Assembly (NCBI RefSeq): GCF_022458895.1
Contig: NZ_JAINFL010000004.1
Span: 372,001 to 436,000, forward strand
Origin: Roseihalotalea indica
GTDB lineage: Bacteria; Bacteroidota; Bacteroidia; Cytophagales; Cyclobacteriaceae
Direction: 5' to 3'
Length of the DNA: 64,000 nucleotides
Shown: piece after piece, positions 25,734 through 34,749 of the stretch
Numbering within the stretch: the stretch's first letter is position 1
Layout of the letters: each line of letters starts with the position of its first letter
Made by a program: the position numbers and the translations under genes
Notes under the pieces: model-generated
The model's database searches: none
Seen by the model: only the letters and a program-made list of their open reading frames with translations
Told to the model about the DNA's origin: nothing

Positions 25734-26441
25734 TTATAAGTCAATTTTCTGTGTAGGCGAGAAAATCAGGTCATCAACGCCGACGAATTTCACTCCGATG
25801 CTAGCAAATACATAGCTTTGGGAAGGGACCAATTCCGGCACAGTAGCCTGAAGTGTTACATTACCCAGATCAGCAATTTCACCACCTTCCAGCGAGTTGA
25901 TTGCTACGTTCGTCTGGGAGTTAGCAAACATAGTTTTGCTCACGTATAGTGTAACGCTCTCAATATCGCGGGCATTTGCGTCCTGTACGATTTGCTCCAA
26001 CGCAAAGGTACCTGTTACCTGGTTACTGCCACTCGAGATTTGAGGGTTGCGAATCATCCAGAACGGCAGCACCTCGAAGTCCATCTCGGTATTACCGGAA
26101 ACAGTGATATTCACCGTGTCGGGCATATCTGCTTCAGCTCCCCACAGAAAAGGCCCCTGACCGTTAGGCACCACCATTTTATAGGTTCCATCAAATAGAA
26201 GCTGAGAAAACTCTCCTTCGGGAGTAAAAGTACTTCCCATTGGGCCGGTTTTTCCAAAACCATCCTGGTAGAGTTCGTAACTCACTCGGTTATATTCAAA
26301 GTTTAACGGCGTTCCCTGATACAGAATACGACCGCTCAGCAATGAGCTCGGCGGATCGTAATTATCTTTCTCACAGGATAGCAGCAACGTAGATGCGAGA
26401 AGTATTGTAACTGAATATATGATATTTTTCATGATCTTCAC
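25734..26441 (-). CDS. DUF3823 lipoprotein (SusE/F position)
   Basis: 235 residues. Lipoprotein signal with L-L-L-S-C23. The sequence G-R-I-L-Y-Q-G-T-P-L-N-F-E and the pattern Y-K-M-V-V-P-N-G-Q-G-P-F are typical of the DUF3823 family: two immunoglobulin-like beta domains found directly after SusD genes. It is thought to be an outer-membrane surface glycan-binding accessory protein. It is 16 bp after the SusD-like gene, so it belongs to the same operon. Binding specificity cannot be read from the sequence. Confidence 0.88.
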   Translation of the reverse strand: MKIMKNIIYSVTILLASTLLLSCEKDNYDPPSSLLSGRILYQGTPLNFEYNRVSYELYQDGFGKTGPMGSTFTPEGEFSQLLFDGTYKMVVPNGQGPFLWGAEADMPDTVNITVSGNTEMDFEVLPFWMIRNPQISSGSNQVTGTFALEQIVQDANARDIESVTLYVSKTMFANSQTNVAINSLEGGEIADLGNVTLQATVPELVPSQSYVFASIGVKFVGVDDLIFSPTQKIDL

Positions 26442-26457
26442 TTTTAACGTTGGAAAC

Positions 26458-28371
26458 TTATTGAAGCGGCTGCCGCACCAGTTTCGGATTATTATTTAGT
26501 ATATCGTTATTGATAACACTGTAATAATTTCCCAGTTGCCAGTTGTCGGCCGCTGTTACCCGGCTGGATAAGTTCTCCTTAAAGATCCATTTACCATGAT
26601 TTGCTGATCCTGGATCGTAAATCTTATAGGGCCACAATCCCCAGGGTTGCGTGCTGCGGTTAGTCGCCTGCCCAATACCTGAACGAAGATCCTGAAGGTT
26701 CATGGCTACCCCGTCAAAAATTTCGTGGGCAATACGGAAGCGCTTCAGATCCATGAAATACTGGCCTTCCAAGGCAAACTCTACCCGACGCTCGTGCACG
26801 ATCCGGTCAAAGGTAATATCGGCTGCGGTTAACGGAATAGTGAACCCAGCCCGTGCTCGCACCTGGTTCATATACTCGGCAGCTACCGCCGGTTGCCCCA
26901 GTTCAAAAGCCGCTTCGGCAGCAATCAGGAGGATTTCAGCATAACGGAAACGGATTCGGGAAACATCGCTTTGCGTACCACGACGTCCGGAACCAGGGGC
27001 TGGATCTTGATACTTACGAATGTAGAAGCCGGACAGGGCATTCTGGTTGGTACTAGCAACGGGTCCGTCGAAGCCAACTACCTGCTGAGGGGTTGAAGCA
27101 CCCGGCAAATCGCGTAACTGTCCTCGTTCACTACCAGAAACAATGCTACCGTCGTTCAATTGAACTCCGGCCCAGATATCCACCGGCCGAGATTTGAACG
27201 ACGAACCAGGTAAGATGACAGTTCCTCCTAATCGGGCATCCCGATTAGCGAAGATGTCTTCCTGGTTATCGTAGTAAATAGGATCGCCGTTATCGTCAAC
27301 TGTTGCCAACGGAGCAAAGGTATTATCCAGCAGTTCAAACTCCTGTACCAGATTCAGCGAAGGGTTCAGCGCACCACCTTCTTCTTCTTCCGCTCCATAA
27401 CGAGGCTGATTAGCCCCGGTAAAGTAATGGATTTTGAATTTCAGGAGATACTCTTCCATGAAGATTACCTCAGGGTTGGCGTTTTTATCGTAAAAAAGCG
27501 CCGCAAAATTCTCCTGAAGGTTACTGTTTTTCTGATACAAAGCGTATGCCCCGGCTGTTCCACTAATGATTTCCTGCGCTGCTTCCAGTGCAGTTTCGTA
27601 ATACCCAGTGGCCCGGTCAGCCGGAATTCCGATCTCATTACCGGGTAGGGATACTGAAGGAGTTGTAGCCCCGTATTTTGCCAGCGAACCAGCAAATACG
27701 GCAGCCTGTGCCTTCATAGCCAGTGCTGCACCAGCAGTAGCCCGGGATTTACTATCGGCATTTACGGGCAGTATATCAGCCAGTTCATCCGACTCTTGGA
27801 TAATGAAATCGTAAATCTCAGCCTCAGTGGAACGAGGAACCTGAAGGTAAGATGGATCACCGCTGAAGTCGTAGGTTTGAGACTCAAGAATGATGGGAAC
27901 CCCACCATATAGTTTTGCTAACTCGAAGTAATAGAGTGCCCGCAGGAAACGAGCTTCCGCAGAATATGACGCCTTAAGTTCTTCCGTAATGGTCGCTTCC
28001 TGAATCCGTTCCAGAAAAAGGTTCAGCTCACGGATATAACCATAATCCCAGGTTAACCAAAAGTTATTAATACCACCAAAGGGCCAAGTATTATTGGTAT
28101 GCCATAGATTGGTCAGGTTATCATCGGCAGCGACAAACACTTCGTTAAAATCAGCAAAAGTTTGCCAATCGTTCAATCGATATACTGAAAACTGTCGGTT
28201 ATAAAGGTTTGCTAAGATGGAAAGCACCTGCGCCGGGTCACTAAACGCCTGGTCGGTCGTCAATACCTCAGCGGGGGGGCGTTCCAGAAAATCGCTATCA
28301 GACTCGCAACCCCACTGGGTGCTCATTAAGATTGCTAAAAACAGATAATATATCTTTTTCATGTCTTTCAA
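26458..28371 (-). CDS. SusD/RagB-family surface glycan-binding lipoprotein
   Basis: 637 residues. Lipoprotein signal peptide ending T-Q-W-G-C22. N-terminal SusD-like helical region (L-T-T-D-Q-A-F-S-D-P about 38-47, A-R-F-L-R-A-L-Y-Y-F-E-L-A-K-L-Y-G-G-V-P about 138-156, the classic TPR-like hallmark). C-terminal SusD/RagB domain (R-I-R-F-R-Y-A-E-I-L-L-I-A-A-E-A, E-R-R-V-E-F-A-L-E-G-Q-Y-F-M-D-L-K-R). It sits on the cell surface as the lid of the SusC pore and captures the glycan. It starts 9 bp after the SusC stop, the standard susCD operon order. It is longer than many SusD proteins but within range. Confidence 0.96.
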   Translation of the reverse strand: MKDMKKIYYLFLAILMSTQWGCESDSDFLERPPAEVLTTDQAFSDPAQVLSILANLYNRQFSVYRLNDWQTFADFNEVFVAADDNLTNLWHTNNTWPFGGINNFWLTWDYGYIRELNLFLERIQEATITEELKASYSAEARFLRALYYFELAKLYGGVPIILESQTYDFSGDPSYLQVPRSTEAEIYDFIIQESDELADILPVNADSKSRATAGAALAMKAQAAVFAGSLAKYGATTPSVSLPGNEIGIPADRATGYYETALEAAQEIISGTAGAYALYQKNSNLQENFAALFYDKNANPEVIFMEEYLLKFKIHYFTGANQPRYGAEEEEGGALNPSLNLVQEFELLDNTFAPLATVDDNGDPIYYDNQEDIFANRDARLGGTVILPGSSFKSRPVDIWAGVQLNDGSIVSGSERGQLRDLPGASTPQQVVGFDGPVASTNQNALSGFYIRKYQDPAPGSGRRGTQSDVSRIRFRYAEILLIAAEAAFELGQPAVAAEYMNQVRARAGFTIPLTAADITFDRIVHERRVEFALEGQYFMDLKRFRIAHEIFDGVAMNLQDLRSGIGQATNRSTQPWGLWPYKIYDPGSANHGKWIFKENLSSRVTAADNWQLGNYYSVINNDILNNNPKLVRQPLQ

Positions 28372-28380
28372 TTTTGACGA

Positions 28381-31300
28381 TTATAAAGAAAGGCTTACTC
28401 CTATGCTGACAACGCGGTGCTGAGGATACTGCAAACCGTTGGTATCACCTACTTCAGGGTCTACATTATAACGCTTCACGTTGTGCAATGAGAATAAATT
28501 ATACCCATTGAAATAGACGCGAGCCTGTTTTACTCTCACCCGTTCCAGAATAGAATTCGGGATTGAGTAACCCAATTGGAATGTCCGAGCCCGAAAGGCC
28601 GTTACGTTACTAAGCCAGAAATCTGATCGTTTATTTACTGAGCTTAATCCACCCTGATTGAAGCGGTTAGGCGGGAAGTATCCGGGAATCCACTCGCTAT
28701 TCAGATCATATGGATCTTCACGATGCCAGGCATCACGCAGGTGCTCGGCAATGTTTCCGCCATTGGCCCGGAAAGCCCGGCTTAACTCATTTTCAGCAGT
28801 GAAAGAGTACCCGGAAGCTAATGAGAAATCAAGAGCAATGTCAAAACCTCTCCAGGAAGCCACCAGGTTTAACCCACCATTGATGAAGGGTAGATTGGTG
28901 CTGTAGCCGATAGGTCGTTCATCGTACCCGTCAATTTTATTATCTCCGTTTACATCTTTGTAGATAAGGTCACCGGGTAATAGTGTACGGTTACCTTCTC
29001 CGTCTACATTAACCGAATAATTATTGATCTGCTCCTGACTCTCGAACTGCCCGATGACCTGATACCCCCATTGAATGAAGCTGTAGCGATCCTCAATTGA
29101 GTTTCGGTATTCATCCCAGGAATTAAAGAATATAGGGTTATAAGACTCTTCAAACTTACTACGAGCGTACGATATATTGGCTCCAACCTGATACGTAAAC
29201 TCGCCCACATTGCCCCGATACGTGATGACTCCTTCTCCACCAAACTGCCGATCACTGTTTACGTTTTCATCCGGCAAAGTGTATCCTAGCTCGCTAGGCA
29301 CCACAATGTCGTATTTTCTTCCTCGAAGTCCAGTTCTCAGGCGATTGAAGTAATCTACACTACCCGTTAGCTTTCCGCCAAAGAGTGAGAAGTCAGCACC
29401 AATATCCAGAATCCTACTCTCAAACCAAGAGATGTTATTGATAGGCTGCCCTTTATCCGCGGTGCCTACCACTGGGGTGCCGTTCAGAATAGCTGTCCCT
29501 TGATTATAGTTGTATCCCGGAAGATAGGCATACGGGCTAATATAATCCGGCTGCCCCGGTTGAAAATCTGCTTCACCGACAATATCAAAATAGTCAAGGT
29601 TGACATTATCATCTCCTAAAACCCCATAAGAAGCCCGAAGCTTCAGATTATCCAGCACCGTGGAACTGCCCAGCAGGGATTTCATGAACTCTTCTTCGGT
29701 AATACGCCAACCGATGGAGGCCGAAGGAAAGTAACCCACCCGTCTGTCCGGGGCGAATCGCCAGGAAGCATCACGACGTCCGGATAACTCTAAGTAATAT
29801 TTGCTGGAGTAGCTATAGTTAATTCGGGCGATATACCCCAAACGAGCTATCTGGTTATCAGCATCGGTGTAGTCTACTACATCGTTAAAATAGATGAGCG
29901 GCAGAATATTGGTTTTAGGCACCGACCGAATGAAGGTTCCCTGAAATCGTTCTTCGTATCGTTCAGCTAAGAATAACGCTCCAACTTCATGGTCACCAAA
30001 GACATTAGAATAGTTTAAACCGAGTTGGGTATTGGTTTTTTGAATTTTGTCTACGTTACGTTGTCTCCAGGGGTTAGAGCTTCCACCCGTTACGCGGTAT
30101 TCTTCTTCAGACTCTTCGGTAGCGGGAAAATACGTGTAGGCATCGTAGGTATATTCGTGTACATCCAATTGCCGCTCTTCATCGCTGTAGGAATACAGGC
30201 CTCGAGCAGTTAGTCCCTCCACCCCAGGTATTTCGTACTCCGCCGTTGCATTAATTTGGCCGAATCTCCGAACATCTCTCAAATACCCGCCCAACTTAAA
30301 GTTGTTGTATGCCCAGTTGGTTTCGTTGTGCTTAATATCATTCAGGTATTCCGGATTGTCATTGGCGTATGGTCGCTCCCAAGGGGTATTCCGCATGATG
30401 GCGTAACGCGGTAGCCAATAGTCATCCCCACCGGGAATACCCGGGTTCTCCTGTTTTTCGGAATAACCGTTGATACCAAGTCCTACTTTTAGTCTATCGC
30501 TAATTTGGGCGTCTACATTACTGATGATGTTGGTCCGGCCGTAATCAAACTGATCACCTAATACCGAATTGCTGTAGTTGCGGTTTCCAGCTACATAATA
30601 GTTAATCTTATCTGATCCACCGGTAGCGCTTACGTTGATCTGAGTAGTAGGTGAGTTTTTCTGAATAATAAAGTCAGACCAGTCAAAGCTTTGGTAGCCT
30701 CTTTCGGTGCCCTGGCGATACTTTTCCAGATCTTCAGGGGTAATGTTGGTTTCTCCGAAGCCGTTAACATCAGCCTGAATTTTCTCCAAAGCCCACACAT
30801 ACGAGCTGTTGGTTACTTTCGGGAAGGTTACCCAGTTTTGGAATCCCCGGTTAAAATCAATATTCACAGAATTTCCGCTGCCTTTGCTGCCCCGCTTGGT
30901 GGTTACCACCACTACCCCGTTTGCCGCGCGTACCCCATAAATTGCCGCAGCGCCATCCTTCAGGATGGTAATACTTTCAATGTCAGCGGGGGCCAAGCGG
31001 TTAAATTGCTTTTCATCCTGCTGGATACCGTCGATTACATAGAGGGGGTTTCCCATATTACGAATCTGGATGGCAGCTCCGGCGCCGGGACGTCCGTCAC
31101 GCTGGCGAAAGGCAACCCCGGGAAGCTTTCCAGCCAAGCCAGTGCTCACAGATGTTCCGCCTCCCTTTACCCGACCAATATCTTCACTATTAATGGTAGC
31201 GATTGATCCGGTGATTGATTCTTTCTTTTGAGTACCGTATCCGGTAACAACAATCTCATTCAGCGACTGAATGTCTTCTGCCAGTTCGATGTCAATAACA

Positions 31301-31899
31301 CTCCTATTGTTAATTGGTACCTCTTCGGTGAGGTAACCGATATAAGAAAAAATCAGGGTATCAGTACCAGTAGATGCAGAAATGGTGTACTTCCCATCAA
31401 TGTCGGTGATAGTTCCATTTGAGGTACTTTTGACAAGTACGTTCACCCCCGGCAAAGCCTCGTCAATGCCTACCCCTCTTACTATTCCGGTAACTGTAAA
31501 GGCGAGAGGCTTTACTTCAGGCAATTTCTTGGGGAAAGATATCGTAGCAATGCTAACCGAAATGGTGTTATTTATTCGTTTGAAGTTCAGGCGTCCTTGT
31601 TGACCTACTTCCTTCAGTACATCGTTGACATGTACATTGTTATAGCTAAGAGTAAACTTGGTCGTTAATGATTTTACATCCTCTCCATACGCAAACACAT
31701 AATCGGTAGCGTCTTCTATAGCACGAAAAACTTCTTCGATCGTGCTGTTTCTTAGTTGAATTGTTATTTGCACCTCGTCAACGCTCCGGTGCTCATAAGT
31801 TTCCGCTGAGAGAAGCGAAGATGACCCAAGCATAAGCGTGCAGGCTAGTAGAACAGCTCGATAGGTAGATCGAACCAGAATTGGTATAGTATATCGCAT
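28381..31899 (-). CDS. SusC/RagA TonB-linked outer-membrane transporter with STN signalling domain
   Basis: 1172 residues. Signal peptide about 1-32. STN domain about 43-117 (I-T-I-Q-L-R-N-S-T-I-E-E-V-F), which in FecA-type systems contacts the FecR anti-sigma factor. Carboxypeptidase-D-like beta-sandwich about 133-210 (G-V-N-V-L-V-K-S-T-S-N-G-T-I-T-D-I-D-G-K-Y). Then the SusC signature N-E-I-V-V-T-G-Y-G-T-Q-K-K (about 214-226), the plug (G-L-A-G-K-L-P-G-V) and a large beta-barrel ending in V-S-L-S-L. It imports oligosaccharides across the outer membrane with TonB energy. The STN domain, with FecR immediately upstream, points to transenvelope regulation: substrate binding would release the ECF sigma factor. 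Confidence 0.97.
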   Translation of the reverse strand: MRYTIPILVRSTYRAVLLACTLMLGSSSLLSAETYEHRSVDEVQITIQLRNSTIEEVFRAIEDATDYVFAYGEDVKSLTTKFTLSYNNVHVNDVLKEVGQQGRLNFKRINNTISVSIATISFPKKLPEVKPLAFTVTGIVRGVGIDEALPGVNVLVKSTSNGTITDIDGKYTISASTGTDTLIFSYIGYLTEEVPINNRSVIDIELAEDIQSLNEIVVTGYGTQKKESITGSIATINSEDIGRVKGGGTSVSTGLAGKLPGVAFRQRDGRPGAGAAIQIRNMGNPLYVIDGIQQDEKQFNRLAPADIESITILKDGAAAIYGVRAANGVVVVTTKRGSKGSGNSVNIDFNRGFQNWVTFPKVTNSSYVWALEKIQADVNGFGETNITPEDLEKYRQGTERGYQSFDWSDFIIQKNSPTTQINVSATGGSDKINYYVAGNRNYSNSVLGDQFDYGRTNIISNVDAQISDRLKVGLGINGYSEKQENPGIPGGDDYWLPRYAIMRNTPWERPYANDNPEYLNDIKHNETNWAYNNFKLGGYLRDVRRFGQINATAEYEIPGVEGLTARGLYSYSDEERQLDVHEYTYDAYTYFPATEESEEEYRVTGGSSNPWRQRNVDKIQKTNTQLGLNYSNVFGDHEVGALFLAERYEERFQGTFIRSVPKTNILPLIYFNDVVDYTDADNQIARLGYIARINYSYSSKYYLELSGRRDASWRFAPDRRVGYFPSASIGWRITEEEFMKSLLGSSTVLDNLKLRASYGVLGDDNVNLDYFDIVGEADFQPGQPDYISPYAYLPGYNYNQGTAILNGTPVVGTADKGQPINNISWFESRILDIGADFSLFGGKLTGSVDYFNRLRTGLRGRKYDIVVPSELGYTLPDENVNSDRQFGGEGVITYRGNVGEFTYQVGANISYARSKFEESYNPIFFNSWDEYRNSIEDRYSFIQWGYQVIGQFESQEQINNYSVNVDGEGNRTLLPGDLIYKDVNGDNKIDGYDERPIGYSTNLPFINGGLNLVASWRGFDIALDFSLASGYSFTAENELSRAFRANGGNIAEHLRDAWHREDPYDLNSEWIPGYFPPNRFNQGGLSSVNKRSDFWLSNVTAFRARTFQLGYSIPNSILERVRVKQARVYFNGYNLFSLHNVKRYNVDPEVGDTNGLQYPQHRVVSIGVSLSL

Positions 31900-32007
31900 A
31901 TTTTAGTAGGTTGATGTGAAAAATTTTTGCTTAAAGGGACATTCACGGGCCCCAAATGACTCACTTGTCAGGGTGATCTGTTTTTGTTGCATAGGTATTT
32001 CATACAT

Positions 32008-33009
32008 CTATAATTTTTGTGAAGTACATTTTTGACCACTAATGAAGACCTTATTTTCCCCTTCAATCCGGTACTCAACTCCCAACACATGCTCCAGACT
32101 CTTCATAACATTCAGTAAGTTTTCATCAATATATTGAGCACTAATCTCGCAATCCCGCAATTGATCATTCTCAATAACAATAGATACATTGAACCATCGC
32201 TCCAGCACGGCTACTACTTCCTCTAGGCTGGTTTCATCAAAGTGCAATACTTTTTCTCTCCAGGAGATGAACGGCTTAATGTCAACATCCTTCTGGCTTA
32301 AGTGTCCATCGTAGAGAGCCTGCTGATCAGGCAGTAAAAAAACCTCCTGAGCAATACTATCCTGCCCCATTGCCTGCACTTTAACTTTACCCGTTGCTAC
32401 GGTGACGCTCACTGGCTCTTCCTCAAAAGCTTTTATATTGAAAGATGTACCCAGCACGGTGGTTGTTAAATCACCGCTTTTGATGGTAAAAGGTCTTTTT
32501 GCATTTTTGGCTACTTCAAAGAAGGCTTCCCCTTCCAGGATTACTTCGCGCTTGTCCGGGCTAAACTGTTCAGGGAACGAAAGCTTACTATCAACATTTA
32601 GATAGACTTTGGAACCATCCATCAGTGTAATAGTGGCTTTCTGCCCTTTTCGGGTTGTTTTCTCGATCCAGGCAATTTCAGGTTCCGGAGTATTTTCATA
32701 AGCGATATAACTCCCTAACCCCACACTCAAAAGCAGCACGATAACCGCCGCTATTTTAAGCATGGAGTAGAACCTCGCGGTTTTTTGGCGTTTAACCTGA
32801 TATTCTTTCCGATCCGTTTCAGCCACATGCTGCCTAATCCGTCGGTGAATCTGTTCCTGCTTCAAATAGGCATCAAACGCATCCATCTGACCCATTGAGG
32901 CATCCTCCTGAAAAGAGTCGTAAAAGCGGAAAAGCAGATCCGATTCTTCGGCAGTGCTCTCGCCCTTCATATACTTATCTAACAGGTGTAAGAACTGATT
33001 CTTGTTCAT
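32008..33009 (-). CDS. FecR-family anti-sigma factor
   Basis: 333 residues. An N-terminal cytoplasmic region (about 1-84) with an anti-sigma-like helical domain (L-D-K-Y-M-K-G-E-S-T-A-E-E), one membrane helix at about 85-104, a periplasmic FecR domain about 113-215 (L-M-D-G-S-K-V-Y-L-N-V-D-S-K-L-S-F-P, V-L-G-T-S-F-N-I-K-A-F), and a C-terminal DUF4974/STN-like domain about 265-330. It should hold an ECF sigma factor inactive until the SusC STN domain signals. It is transcribed toward susC with a 108-bp gap. Its usual sigma partner is not adjacent; the only sigma gene in the window is at 39700-40275. Confidence 0.95.
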   Translation of the reverse strand: MNKNQFLHLLDKYMKGESTAEESDLLFRFYDSFQEDASMGQMDAFDAYLKQEQIHRRIRQHVAETDRKEYQVKRQKTARFYSMLKIAAVIVLLLSVGLGSYIAYENTPEPEIAWIEKTTRKGQKATITLMDGSKVYLNVDSKLSFPEQFSPDKREVILEGEAFFEVAKNAKRPFTIKSGDLTTTVLGTSFNIKAFEEEPVSVTVATGKVKVQAMGQDSIAQEVFLLPDQQALYDGHLSQKDVDIKPFISWREKVLHFDETSLEEVVAVLERWFNVSIVIENDQLRDCEISAQYIDENLLNVMKSLEHVLGVEYRIEGENKVFISGQKCTSQKL

Positions 33010-33650
33010 CTAGGATCAACCCGGTTTTCGTTTGCTTCTATAGAGTTAAGTACCTTCAAATACCTCTACCCCCTACGCGCCCTCAAAAAAATTTTTAATT
33101 ATTTGCCTTATCAGGGTGAAGTAATCATTATTTATTATCTAAGCAGCCTTACTGCTATTAAATACGAATGTCTCGAGACGAAAGTCTTTATGAAATACAA
33201 CCGATTCACTCTATCACCCCTCTATCTTACTGATAATCATAATTTTATGAAATATTATTCAAGATTCGGCTACGAATGATCATGGTCAGACTTGCACTCT
33301 CAGGGGTTACCTAGATTTGGAGTCTGAGGAAAACGGAGGTTATAGTATCAGGCATAACTCATTCCCCCAAAGCTCGGAAGGCGCTGAGAGCTGGTTCTAT
33401 ATTATGCTAACGATAGCCCTGCTAAAGGCTGCGGACGAAAAAGCTCGCTACGCGCGCAGATGATACGGTAAACCGATGATGTTATGCCTCTCTTTGGCAA
33501 GCCGCTTCCTGTCAATCGATCAGGAAAGCATTAAGCACACCATTGCAATAAAAAGCTAATTTGTGCGGACCAGAAACAAATAATTCTTATCATTAAATGC
33601 CGGAATAGCTACTCAAAGCCGGGGATTTCTTATCACTCAACCTAATTACA
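33010..33650. other. Divergent intergenic region, 641 bp
   Basis: No gene recognised. It separates the divergent FecR (-) and GH16 (+) genes and must carry both promoters. It contains a near-perfect inverted repeat (AGGCATAAC at 33350-33358, GTTATGCCT at 33481-33489) and, at 33502-33518 on the minus strand, a 17-mer matching 16/17 the repeat at 50724-50740. It has no coding pattern and may hold eroded repeat sequence. Confidence 0.6.
33350..33489. repeat. Spaced inverted repeat, about 140 bp end to end
   Basis: AGGCATAAC (33350-33358) and GTTATGCCT (33481-33489) are perfect complements. Similarity continues inward with one indel (AGGCATAACTCATTC versus AGGCATAACATCATC read on the other strand). 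The ends could mark a small non-autonomous element; no flanking direct repeat was confirmed. Confidence 0.4.
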
Positions 33651-34544
33651 TTGAAACATAAACTGAAACTCATACCGGGCATCGCTGTTCTTTTGATCAT
33701 TGGCTTATTGGCTAGCACTCAGAAAGATGATAATCACGACTCATTTCTGGAAGATTTCAGTAAGAAAAAATCCAAATATTTCCGATACGGTTCTACCGGA
33801 AATAAATCGGATTTTAAATGGAAAATGGGAGTAGATTCGCCCACCGAGCCTGATACCGACATTTTATCGTTTAAGATAGACCCGGAGGACGCTAGCGGAG
33901 CCGGGCGAGGACCAGAAATTATATCCAAAGAGTTTACCCACTTTGGTTCTTACTCTGCCCGGCTAAAAGTTCCGGACGTTAAAAAAACCCAACCCAATGT
34001 AGGTGCGGTGGTAGGGTATTTCACTTACCATGTTGATAGTCTGGCTGGACTGAGCGAAATAGATTTTGAGTGGCTTATCGCTGACCCAAAGGTTATCTAT
34101 GTCGGTACCTGGACTGGTCAATCCGGTAACCTTCAGAGAATTGGCCGAACGATTAACCTGGCGGAAGGAACGATCTACAGCACCACTTCCCGGGTGGGGC
34201 ACGAAGGAGAGCGCAGCCCGCTGACGGGCCGTCAGAATCAGCCGGAAACCATTCCGGCCATTGAGAACTACGATGCTTCTTCTCAGTTTTACACCTACGG
34301 ATTTGACTGGCACTCCGACCGACTTCGCTGGTGGATGATCCACCCGGTGAGTGCTGATACGGTTGTTCTGTGGGATTACGAGGGATCTCAATTGGGGATT
34401 CCTCAAAACCGATCCCGTTACCGGGTCAATTTCTGGCATACCAATGCGTGGGCGGTGGAGACCAACCCAAACTCCCTTGAGAAACCGCTCCAGCCGTATG
34501 AACTAGAAATTGACTGGGTGTCTTATGACCCATTGAGAAACTGA
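33651..34544 (+). CDS. Glycoside hydrolase family 16 enzyme (TTG start)
   Basis: 297 residues. Signal peptide about 1-23 (K-H-K-L-K-L-I-P then hydrophobic). The start is a TTG at 33651, chosen because it gives a complete signal peptide and no ATG in frame does. The GH16 beta-jelly-roll signature E-x-D-x-E is present as Glu136-Ile-Asp138-Phe-Glu140 (nucleophile, helper, acid/base), preceded by G-S-Y-S-A-R-L-K-V-P and followed by F-Y-T-Y-G-F-D-W, standard GH16 landmarks. The family cleaves beta-1,3/1,4-glucans, agar, carrageenan or porphyran; the exact substrate cannot be told here. It is the only plus-strand gene inside the PUL, between FecR and the GH5-like gene. Confidence 0.88.
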   Translation: MKHKLKLIPGIAVLLIIGLLASTQKDDNHDSFLEDFSKKKSKYFRYGSTGNKSDFKWKMGVDSPTEPDTDILSFKIDPEDASGAGRGPEIISKEFTHFGSYSARLKVPDVKKTQPNVGAVVGYFTYHVDSLAGLSEIDFEWLIADPKVIYVGTWTGQSGNLQRIGRTINLAEGTIYSTTSRVGHEGERSPLTGRQNQPETIPAIENYDASSQFYTYGFDWHSDRLRWWMIHPVSADTVVLWDYEGSQLGIPQNRSRYRVNFWHTNAWAVETNPNSLEKPLQPYELEIDWVSYDPLRN

Positions 34545-34681
34545 TACCATTACAAATTGCATATTACACAACCTTTAAATATATGATAATCAGCATTATA
34601 ATCAATTTGTAATCGCACGGCGTCCGTTTTATATTTTCAATTTGACATTAGTACAACTCGCTGATCTAATTAAGAAAGTAG

Positions 34682-34726
34682 GCTTGCTATTACTTTACCG
34701 ACCATGTATGGTTTCGAATAGCAAGC
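34682..34726. terminator. Nested hairpin between convergent genes
   Basis: GCTTGCTATT (34682-34691) and AATAGCAAGC (34717-34726) are perfect complements. Inside is a second hairpin, ACCAT-GT-ATGGT (34701-34712). It sits between the converging GH16 (+) and GH5-like (-) genes and probably ends transcription from both sides. Confidence 0.6.
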
Positions 34727-34749
34727 TCTCTTGATCTAAGACAATTGAT

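Noticed and set aside
33010..33650. Search for a tRNA or small gene in the FecR/GH16 spacer
   Set aside because: No T-loop GTTCRANNC with a matching acceptor stem and no frame with a family likeness; only repeats and promoter sequence.
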